Shown here: piece after piece, positions 41,601 through 53,600 of the stretch
Layout: each line of letters opens with the position of its first letter
Numbering within the stretch: position 1 is the stretch's first letter
NCBI GenBank assembly: GCA_934047225.1
Contig: OW203997.1
Location: 1,784,417-1,848,416 of the forward strand
From: Ypsolopha sequella
Taxonomy: Eukaryota; Arthropoda; Insecta; Lepidoptera; Ypsolophidae
Direction of reading: 5' to 3'
DNA: 64,000 bases
Position numbers and translations under genes: made by a program
Notes under the pieces: model-generated
What the model saw: only the letters and a program-made list of their open reading frames with translations
What the model was told of the DNA's origin: nothing
Databases searched by the model: none

Positions 41601-44600
41601 GTGTTAGCTATAAGTTTCTTTTTTGTAAACGCGTCAATACATTTATTTTCTTTCTTTCTTAAATGAGTCATTACTAAGATCTTGCAGTTTTTTTACACCA
41701 GCTCTCGGGCTATAATCAGTATTTCAGTTTACATCACTTAGGGAGACTCCTTCCATGCACCCTAGTAACGATTGTGTGCAGTATTAGGTCACACAATAAC
41801 ACCTGGCGCGTTGTCATTGACAATTTTGAAAATGAACAGACAGACGCACACTTGTTGAGATGCGCCCGAGACGCACTCCTGTAAGACCTGTACACTTTCC
41901 CAGACGTGACGGAGAAGCACGTGTCGATGTCGACGGACTGCGAGACGGACGGAGGCAACAAGCAGCTCGGTGTGTGCGTGCGAGTGGAACGGAACGAGAC
42001 GCGACAGCTGTTCGTGTACGCGCCCTACTGGCTCATCAACAAGACTGGCCTGCCGCTTCAGATGAAGGTATGTACAACGAACCACCCTGTCGCTCTCCTT
42101 AAAACTTCTGTGCACAAATCGTGTGCATTCGGCCAATCCTTCACCGTCGCGTCGTGGCGATCAGATTATGGAATTCGCTTCCCAGAATCAGAGACTGTCC
42201 TACCCTCAGTATTTTTAAAAACAGACTGAAAGATTTCATGAGTATCTGTATATAGCACAATATTTATTTTAACTATTGTTATGTATTTTTATCTTATTCA
42301 TTGTAAATATTATGTATATAAGTAGATATGTAAGAGATCGCTTTTTAGTGATTAGACCGCCAATTGTGCCCTACTTCTAGTTTTTAAATTGTCTATTTAC
42401 CTACTTTGTTTTTGGTGTGCAATAAAGAATATTGTATTATATGTTTATTGTTTAAGTAATTAGTTAATTATTATTTATTTAGGTATATTGTAGTTATTTA
42501 TAATCATAGGGTGTAAGTATATTTACATATTTAAGTGTACACGTATGTACATCTACTTTTGATAATGACTTCTATTTATCAATCCGGGGTTTCTGTAAGA
42601 AAGCTCTTTTTAGAGATAAGCTTGCCTATGTACATGATATCTCTAAGTACAATGTGCAAATACGATGTTTTTTTTTGTGGACAATAAAGAGTATGAATTG
42701 AATTGGACAATGGGACACGTGTATTAAAAGTATAAAACTGGTATTTTTAAACGTTATAAAGGTCTGCTACAAACCAGCAGTAATTGGGATCCCCGGGTTC
42801 GATTTCCGGTTTCCTGCTTCCGATTTTATTGTTCTTCCGCATTTGTAATATTTCTTATTCGATATCGCTTCTGACTCATAAATCTCGGTTTATATGAGAA
42901 GTGATCATTGTTCCGTCCCCGCAGGGCACCGGGTCGGACACGGTGTACAGTGTGACGGAGGAGCCGCTGCTGTACTGCGGCCGGCGGCGGCGGCTGCGTC
43001 TGCGCGCGCATCACTCGCCGTGGTCGCGCGCGTTCCGCCCGGCCGCCGCGCCCGGCCTGCTCGTCTGTGGGCACAGCGAGCGCGGCACGCACTACCGGGC
43101 GCTGGTCACTGTCAGTATACCATCATCTACTATATAGAACAGGGTCGAACACGGTGTACACTCACCGCCGCGCCCGGCCTGCTCGTCTGTGGGCACAGCG
43201 AGCGCGGCACGCACTACCGGGCGCTGGTCACTGTCAGTATACCATCATCTACTATATAGAACAGGGTCGAACACGGTGTACACTCACCGCCGCGCCCGGC
43301 CTGCTCGTCTGTGGGCACAGCGAGCGCGGCACGCACTACCGGGCGCTGGTCACTGTCAGTATACCATCATCTACTATATAGAACAGGGTCGAACACGGTG
43401 TACACTCACCGCCGCGCCCGGCCTGCTCGTCTGTGGGCACAGCGAGCGCGGCACGCACTACCGGGCGCTGGTCACTGTCAGTATACCATCATCTACTATA
43501 TAGAACAGGGTCGAACACGGTGTACACTCACCGCCGCGCCCGGCCTGCTCGTCTGTGGGCACAGCGAGCGCGGCACGCACTACCGGGCGCTGGTCACTGT
43601 CAGTATACCATCATCTACTATATAGAACAGGGTCGAACACGGTGTACACTCACCGCCGCGCCCGGCCTGCTCGTCTGTGGGCACAGCGAGCGCGGCACGC
43701 ACTACCGGGCGCTGGTCACTGTCAGTATACCATCATCTACTATATAGAACAGGGTCGAACACGTCGCGCCCGGCCTGCTCCTCCGTTATCCTCATCCAGC
43801 CGCTACGCGTGGCATCCTTCAGATCGTCGGTCTACTTCTATTATTATTTGGCAACTCTCAGACTAAAGTATTAGACCATAAAACATTTTATAAAATTTTG
43901 GCTTCGTCAAAGACTCAAGACCATAATTTTGGTCGAAAACGTGGCTCAGCTAACAGATTCGCTAATTGCTCTTATAAGTCAAAGACATATAAATACATTT
44001 GATCTTCGTCTTCGCCATAAATACTCTTTGCTAGAGGATTATATCAAGCACCGGCACCGGAATATATTATCGGCCGGAAACGTGGCTCGTCGAAGTCACT
44101 TATATCATATAATCATATCATATAATATCAAAGACCAAGAAAATAGTTTTAGTCAGAAACGTAACTTGGCCTTTTGCCCTGCCAAAACGACGTGCTTAAA
44201 TGTCAAAATCGACAAGCTTAAATAAAAAAAAATGGTCAAACATTAATTTTGATTGATAGTGAAAATACCTACTCCAAACTAGGCGATTATTACAAAAACA
44301 AACTACACAAAAACAAATACAGCACGGGCGAAGCCGCGGGCAAAATCTAGTTCATCATATTATTTTATATTTATATGTCTTTATTCTAATTTATATCTAA
44401 TTTTAACAGGTGACCCTCTCTGAGCTGTGCCCGCAATTGACAAAGATCGTGACCATCCTCCCATACTTCCTCGTGTACAACGACACGAAGCGCCATTTGC
44501 GTTTCATGGAGGAGAACGAAGCGGCCGACCTGTGGATCGACCTCGCGCCGCAGCAATGTACCGCGTTCTGGCCGCTAACCACGTCCATGTCTATGCACTG

Positions 44601-47600
44601 CAAGTTCAGGGAGTCTTCAGTCGTCTCACAGCATTTCCCGATCACTAAGAATCACTTCACGGTGTTGAGGATGGATAAGGGGGTGAGTTTATTTTATAGT
44701 ATCAACTTTCTGACACACTAAACAAGGTTCATGTAAAAACCAAAAGAAATGTAAGAGCATGTACTAGTTCTTTGTTGAAAGGAGTTGTGCTAGGATCATA
44801 AAAGGTACAAATCAGTTGCTGTTTTCCAATAATATGGACCCTCATATTGTTCAATTACTGTACCTAACTCGTAGGAACTTGCGTCAGCTGTTACTCTTGC
44901 AAACGCAAGTGTTAGATTTGACGAGTTCGTCTTGGATTTGTTGAAACGCAGTTTCGCAATTTTCAGACCAAGTTATATTTTTTTCATTAGGTCTAGTGTC
45001 CTTAGTTCCTAGTAGCTATATGATTAGTTTATTTAGAGTAGCTAAGTTCGGGAGAAATTTTAAGTGGTAATTAATTGATCATTCCAGGAGACTTCTTACA
45101 GTTGAAATGTCTTTAGGTTTTGGCATGTTTAAAATGGCTTCCACCTTTTTTGGACAGGGTTTGATTCCTTCTTTAGAGACCAAATGTCCCAGGAACGTGC
45201 ATTCCTGTACTTTGAATAAACACTTTGCTTTACGTGCTAAGGATCTTTGTTTATGATATAATCGTATTACATTTCGACTTCTTCGTCAATTCTTCCTAAA
45301 AATAGGCTTTTCTTCATCTGAGCTGTTTTGTTCATTAACAGATAGACAAATCATGTCTATGGCGGCACAGATAACTAAACAGTCTCTCCTTACCCCTGTA
45401 GGAGACAGGCGTGAGTAGATGGGATGCATGGTTTTTTTCTTGCCTGCTATCGCGCTTCATGGGAAGGCCTCAATGAAATGATTTGTCACTAGGGTCTCGG
45501 CCTAGCAGTCCAGGGTACATCGGACGTATTTTATGTAATCAGATGGTTGTATTTCAGTTCACACCACTCGGGGAGGCTCCTTCTATGCACCACTTTTGCC
45601 CACATAGCATTAGTTTTATATATATATCACATGATTTCTTGCCCCGTTGCAAGGACTCTTACTTAATGATAGAGAAAAATCGTAGATGGGTTCGACTCTT
45701 ATTAATGAAAGTACAAAATAACAGAAACAAAATTAACAACATGCTTTATATACCAGAATACAATAAATTACGTAAAAATAAAACTTTCCTAGTTTAGTCT
45801 TCAACGATGCCCGTACTTGGTCGTTGGCCTAAGAGGTCGTTCGACAGATAAAGTCCCATCATCGTGCAGCGTGTAGGCTTGGCCTCGCGAGCGATGCGAC
45901 CAGATCTTAATGGCCTTCAGGTGAGCGTCGCTTTGTTCCCGCGCCGCCTGCGGGGGCGGGGCCGGCTCCACAGGAGAGGTGGAGGCGGGGATTTTAGGAT
46001 TAGAGGTTATCTGAAAAGGTAAATAAATGAAAATTATCATTGCAATTGCGGGGTCCAATTACATATTAAAATTGTCTACTTTTAGAACGTATACAAAATG
46101 ACAGTGGGCAAACTTGTATAGGAGTTGGTTCAAGCGCCGCGCCAAGATTTAGATTTATGTTAAATGAAAGACATAATGTAGTCCTCAAGCAAGCAGAACC
46201 CCATCAAAATAAAAATAGGATTTTTACATTTGCAAATATTTACGTCGGAGCCCCGTGTTAATTACAAGAACTGAAGTACGGGAGCTTGTAAAACATAATT
46301 AGTCATATCTCAAAATCTCTCGGAAAGAATTTTATGGGGTTCTTCTTGCTTGAGGACTACATTATTAAAATATGTCTTGATTTTGGCGGTGCTTGGACTG
46401 AATTTGATGTCCTTCTTTTTTAGGAATATTCTATGTTGTATTCCGAATATTTCCGAAGAAAATTTTGTGTTCTCTTTTTATATTTCTACACAAAATCAGC
46501 TTGGGGCAGTTTGTAAAGAATAGTAAAAAGTAGAAAGGATATATTTTCCCCCTTACAGTGTGATAGTTTAAGAAAACAGAATAAGCTCTTCTATGGAAGA
46601 ACATGATTAAATGATCCAGAGCAGGTTAAACCCAAAAAAGTTAACACCTGTAACACAAGCATTGCAGAGAATTAACGTAGCTACTCACAAAATAATGTGG
46701 AACATTGTACGAGTTAGTCTGAAACATTTTCGAGTGATAGTCCATCACCGGCAAACTTCCTAAATTCTCCACTTTGTATCCAGAATCGGCTGTGGCCACA
46801 CTTGGAACGTGTCGTGTGTAAGCCCCCTCAATATTATCACTTTCTTCTCTCAAGTTTACCGGTTTTGGTAAAAGCTCTTCATTTTTATTCCCAATTGAAA
46901 GTGATTCATCTTGTTTGGAATCACGTACCATATTGTTAAGCCTACCGATACCGTTAACATTGCTGGCATACAGACTGTTTAGATGCGTCGCTTTTTGATA
47001 TTGCATACTCTCTTGTGTATCTAATGGTACATTAAAATATAAATTTTGTGGCGCATTAGGCTGATTAGCGTCTTGAACAAGATTAGTATTGGGATTGTTT
47101 TCGTACTCAGTGTGATAAGGTCTATCGTTAGAATAAGAAGCACTTACAAAAGGACTATTTACAGAAAATGTCTCATCTGCAGGGCCATTTGATTGTGATT
47201 TAAAATTGTTTATGTTTTCACTGAATTGCTGTCTTGCGTATTCATAATCGTCACTTTCTTTGGGTGCTCTAGGTTTCTTGTAGGAAAGGGTATCTCTTTC
47301 CTTCTCACTCGCGAACTCTATTATTTTATCCAAGTCTTGTTTAGATAGATACTTTACAATGTTGTTGATGTCTTCTTCTCCCAGACCACCGTTGGGAGTC
47401 TTCCCGTGCGGCGGTCTCGGTGGATACGGCATGTCGTCTTCTTCTCTCACGTAGTTCGGCGGTGGTGTGTACGATATCCTCTGCGGGAATCCATATGGGG
47501 GTGGTCTTTTAAAATATCTTATCGCTCCTGGCGGCGGACTGGAATAATACTTGGCTCTCTTGAATCTTTTTATTTCTGTCGAGTTTTGTTTTACGAGTAC

Positions 47601-50600
47601 ATCTCCGCAACAGTCTTTCACACTTTGCTCTTCACAGTCCTTAGTTTTAGCTAGCACTACACAGTACACGAGGCAAATGAACACAATTTTGAGGGTCATC
47701 TTTCAAGTAGGTGTAGCACTAGAAACGCTAGTTCAAGTCGAGTTCTGAAAATCAACAGAAAGTGAAATTGTTAAGCAAACCTTATAAAAGCGAGAGGAAA
47801 GCGTCGTCGTGTCAATTGAATTTGCGCCTGTAAACGTTTGTGTACACACATGTACACGTAACGCGCCGTTATGTAATTGATATTACATATTTTGAGGTCA
47901 GCGTACCTTATTTATATTCACGCCTACCTCCCAGAAAAGTACATGTCCCTATCTAGGGCGATAATTTTCATTTTCATTTCATTTATTTAGTTCATAATAA
48001 TTTTGTATGTCACTTTTTTAACGAATAAAATTTTCTGATCATATTTTTATTTGTTAATTTTTGTCATTAGTTATTTATTATTCATGGTAAGTTGATACTT
48101 ATTTGATCGAAATAAAAAAAAATGAACTCGTAAGTGAATGCACCGCGCCGCCATCACTGGCGTATTAATAAGGTTTCTATGGCCGCCATTGAGGCGACAT
48201 TAGAAGTATCTACTTAATAATTAGGCTGATACAACCCGCTCCTTTTTAACCTGGGCGTCAGCCTTGTACCTAGTTAACTTCATACATGAAACCATTTTCT
48301 GTAGCGTTTCTGTAAATATTCGTGTGACACCCCTGCACTCCGAATCGACCCCGTGTAGACCAATGTCACGAAATACCGTCCTTGTCTACGAAATATGTCA
48401 CACAATATGTTTGCTATCAAGAGTATAACGTCTATGGTTGAAATTCATCCGCGTGTACTGCAACCAGTGTTAACGTTTGCCGTGTTTTACCAATCTTACA
48501 GACTTTAAATGAACCGCTTCACTCCAGTGATCCAGCTCGGGTTAGTTAGGTACTATAGGTATATAAGTATATATACTTAGGTATAGTATTTATTATGTTC
48601 CAGTCGGCGATATCAGTAGAAGTGACCGGCGGCACGGATCAGCCGTTCACGGTGACCTTCAAGCCGTACTCCCTCGGGAATGCTCCAGTCCGGGTCGACA
48701 ACCTCTGTGACGATCTCTTCCTCAAGCTGCATCAGCTCGACTCCGGCCAGGTGGCGCTGCTGAGCCCGTACCAGTCGATGCTTTACACGTGGGACGATCC
48801 CGCTAAGGAGAGGAAACTCATGTGGAATATATACAACAATAAGGGGAAGGGGTACACTGCTGATTTTGGTCAAGACGGGTGAGTGTTGTTAGTTTTGGGT
48901 ACCTGTTGATTAAACCGAATGTAAACGGACGGGTATCTTTTAATGAAACCACATCATCTATCGGTAATACTGAATAATTATCCCAAAAAAACAACTCGGT
49001 GCGAAAAAAAACATATTTCCTTACAAATGTTTTATTTAAACCAGTCAATTATGTATGGACTGGTCCAATATTTTTTCAATTTTCGCCGGTTTGTGTCTGA
49101 GAAAGTTATTCAGTATGATCAGTTAATTGTCCATTATACTCAATCACTTTGATGTTTGAAATTATGAAAACTTATGTTTAGTCTTATATTAGGCATCTTT
49201 TAAAGCAGATGTCATCTTTATTGACGAAACCAATACATGATCTTGACTATTTGAATAACGTAGCAAGCAGCGAGCGGTATCTCAGTCGGTAGGATGCCGG
49301 ACTCTTAATTTTCAGACCCAGGTTCTACCCAGGCTACACTCGGAATTCTCTCTGAAAATCCCTAGGATGAAGATGTTTTTATTTTAACGAACATTTAATT
49401 ACAGATACGGCGAAGAAAAAGTGAGCTTCCACTCGGTGAAGCACTCGACCCTCGTAGCTACAAACAGCGTGACATCCAAATTGTCGTCCACTCTCAAACG
49501 TCTCACCCCCAAGTCCCCCTCTCCCCACTCCTCTAGCTCCGACGACTCCGACAGCTCCGACCTTCCAGAGACACACACCAAGACTAAGAAGATGAGGAAA
49601 GACAAAGTCATAGTGTACTGGGTGTCATACATGGAGGGTTATCAGAGAGTACTTGCGCTGGCGCAGGACGAAAGGATAGCGTATCAATACAGAATGAGAA
49701 TCAACTCGGAGAAGAGTAACTATGAGGTTTACATGTCGTTATCGAGCGTCAGTCTGTCAGTTTGCGTACCAAGCAGTGTGGGTATAAAGGAACTAGCGTA
49801 CATCAGCGTGACAGATTCCCTGCCGAGATGGGAAGTCAACGTGTCGCATAAGTGGAAGGAACTGTCCCCGGATTTGACGGCCTGGATCGAGGACAAGTAC
49901 CAGACCGACCAAAAGAAGTGTCAGCTGAAGGAATACATTCATATAGACCTGGAAAAGATGCAGATGACGAAGCCGTTCTTCTCGGAGTTGAGACGCACTT
50001 ATAACCCCGGCATTTGGATTCAGTTGAGGAAGTCCAGTTCGCAGACGTATTTCCACTTGAAAGTGAACAGGTTACAAATAGACAATCAGCTGAACGAAGC
50101 GGTTTTCCCTTGCGTTTTGTATCCGACGCCGTTGCCTGCACACTTGAAGGTGCACAAACCTTCCATAGAAATAGTCACTTTAAAACAGCACCGAGCTTCA
50201 CTAAACCAAGACGTATATAAATACTTGAAGATTCTAATACAAGAGCACTGTATTAACTTAGACCGTGGATTCGTAAACTATGTCTTTGATATATTGAATC
50301 ATTGGAAGGTGGAAGAAAAGCCAGCCGTGAGATTAAGGGCTGATTTAGCTTTAGTTCACATGCCACTACCTATTATAGCACTCAAAAGTCAAACGAACGC
50401 ACAGAGGAATGTTGTTTTTGAATATGTTCACTTGTCTCCTATTAAGTTGGTACTAAGTATATCTTCGAGGGGTTATTCAGCGGAGAGCACGAATAGTCCG
50501 AGGAGAAGTAAATTCGGTAATCAGAAGGAGAACCGGCCTAAACTGTTCAATAGTGACCTTCTGGAGTATTTGTTCAATTCCTGGGGATCGTCGCTCTGTG

Positions 50601-53600
50601 ACATGAAGGATGTCGTCATGAGGTGAGCTCATTTACACTTTTCTTGCTGAGATCTTTACGATAATTCTTTTTGGCTAGTGTTTATTGATAATCTATTCAA
50701 AAATATTTGTGTAGACAAAATGAATACTTAACTGAAAAGAAAAAAACATGGGGATTAAAAAATCTGTTAACCCGCGAAAACCCCTTAAAGACTACACGAA
50801 ATCCTGTATAATGAATCCTAAGTTATGTAACTTCCGTCTATTTCTTGTACAGTGACAGGGAATGTAAAGTTAACCGTACGTACATACATCAGCTAGCTAT
50901 AATGCGCATAGAAATCTTCATAAACTTCGGTGGGACGAGACCCGATTCTCACCACCCATCACGCTGCGACATTAAGAGGCGTCGTTACACGCAAACCTCC
51001 ATACAAACGCTATCACTACATTATGGGATGTCTATTGAATATTATTATAAAATTTTAGGCTGAGTCCTTTAACATTATCTAGATCTATGTTTAAGTCGAA
51101 CTAAAAACCGTGAAATTTGAGAAATATCTTAACAAAAAACCACTAAAATATGTAAATTTAACGACTTTTTGCCAAAAGTGTAACTGAATGTGCTTTTTAG
51201 ATAAAATCAAAAAATTACAGGTCAAACATCGTAAATGTTATCTGGATTAATAATAACCAAAAATAATGTTTAAAAACATCTACAGTCTTGCCGAAATGTG
51301 GTTCTTCCTGAAACAAGTTTTCAATTTTACACCGGCGACGAAATCTTCACGATTGTATTGTCCTCGCAAGTTTCATGGAGCGTGCACTTTATAGCGAAAT
51401 GAAACAGCATGACATTTGGTCACGCCCACAACCGAGTTGGTCACGTCATCCTTAAAATCGTCGGCGAAAAGAGAGCGAGTGTTGACGGTTTTAGTGACTG
51501 TCCACAATCAGACACTCGAACTTCTCAGGGATATTTAGGTGATATTCGTCACGGCGTCCACAGGATGTCGTACCTGGAGTTCCGCACCGCCCCCCTCACA
51601 GTTGGGGCGCTGTGCTGGCGCGCGGGGCGGCACTACTGGCACCAGCTGCTGCAGCAGGGCTACGTGCTGGTGCTGGGAGCCAGCATCCTCGGCAACCCGT
51701 ACACCGGCGCGCCGGACTTCACTACGGGACCCCGGGACTACTACGAGCCACATACGGTCAGTATTTATAACTCGTTCCGTCCACGGCTGTGGGTGAGTTA
51801 GTAAATAGGTCATTGATTTATTTATTCAATAATAAGAAAATTAATCGTTAATTGTGCATTGACGAGACCGCCTTGAACCTTTTTCATCGCTAATGTTACT
51901 TATTGAATTTGAAAAACTCACGAGCCGAGCGCGATATGAGTGCCAAGGAACTGAACAATTTACTAATGCCAACCCCACCATCACTGGACCGCTAATACTG
52001 CTATAAACTGATGGTGACTCTAGTAACCAAGTTGATATGTTCCCTCAGGGCTGCGTGACGAGCAACAAGCAACAAGACATCGCGTACAAGCTCGAGTACG
52101 GTCTGCAATGGCTGCTCGGTCACTGCTCTAGCGGCGTCGCGCGCGCTGCCTCAGTGTTCGCTGACTCTACACACAAGCCGATACGCGCCGCGCTACTAGA
52201 TGGTAACACATAAGTTTGAGTACGGTCTGCAATGGCTGCTCGGTCACTGCTCTAGTGGCGTCGCGCGCGCTGCCTCAGTGTTCGCTGACTCTACACACAA
52301 GCCGATACGCGCCGCGCTACTAGATGGTAACACATAAGTTTGAGTACGGTCTGCAATGGCTGCTCGGTCACTGCTCTAGTGGCGTCGCGCGCGCTGCCTC
52401 AGTGTTCGCTGACTCTACACACAAGCCGATACGCGCCGCGCTACTAGATGGTAACACATAAGTTTGAGTACGGTCTGCAATGGCTGCTCGGTCACTGCTC
52501 TAGTGGCGTCGCGCGCGCTGCCTCAGTGTTCGCTGACTCTACACACAAGCCGATACGCGCCGCGCTACTAGATGGTAACACATAAGTTTGAGTACGGTCT
52601 GCAATGGCTGCTCGGTCACTGCTCTAGCGGCGTCGCGCGCGCTGCCTCAGTGTTCGCTGACTCTACACACAAGCCGATACGCGCCGCGCTACTAGATGGT
52701 AACACATAAGTTTGAGTACGGTCTGCAATGGCTGCTCGGTCACTGCTCTAGTGGCGTCGCGCGCGCTGCCTCAGTGTTCGCTGACTCTACACACAAGCCG
52801 ATACGCGCCGCGCTACTAGATGGTAACACATAAGTTTGAGTACGGTCTGCAATGGCTGCTCGGTCACTGCTCTAGTGGCGTCGCGCGCGCTGCCTCAGTG
52901 TTCGCTGACTCTACACACAAGCCGATACGCGCCGCGCTACTAGATGGTAACACATAAGTTTGAGTACGGTCTGCAATGGCTGCTCGGTCACTGCTCTAGT
53001 GGCGTCGCGCGCGCTGCCTCAGTGTTCGCTGACTCTACACACAAGCCGATACGCGCCGCGCTACTAGATGGTAACACATAAGTTTGAGTACGGTCTGCAA
53101 TGGCTGCTCGGTCACTGTTAATTTATAACTTTGTATTTATGTGGCCGATTCTACCAAATTAAATACATCATAAAAACTATGAAAGTTATACTTTTTTGCC
53201 GTACACAATAATCACCGAACATTGATTGCCTATGCGGCATACAATGTTCTGAAAAGTGCAATCTGCACTACAGCTGCAATCTACAAGGGTACCATTATCC
53301 GAATAGCAAACAATTGTTTATTGTCCCAGTAGACTTGGAGGAGAGTAACTCTGACATCCCGGCGTGTCTGCTAGAAGCTACCAAGACTCATCCAGCGAGT
53401 GTGGCGCTCGCTCTCAGCGGACTCATCGCTAGACCGAGCTTCGGTGAGTTTACTGGACAAGTATGTGCGCGATATGCGGGCGAGGGGGGTTATAATGTCG
53501 CCTCATTCTCACCCTCAGTCCTTCGAACTTGAGAATTTATAGCATGCAAATACTTGAGCACGAACTTTGTAGAATAACACGATTATTGAAATCTTGATAC

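Noticed and set aside
43067..43866. Series of overlapping 104-codon open frames
   Set aside because: They arise from the 122-bp repeat; the real reading is the exon 26 frame.
46641..46688. Reading the nested gene through its donor to the stop at 46641
   Set aside because: GTGAGT at 46688 plus an in-phase downstream exon with a good acceptor is a better model, though intron retention is possible.
49268..49345. Functional tRNA-Lys gene
   Set aside because: Degraded stems and imperfect A/B boxes.
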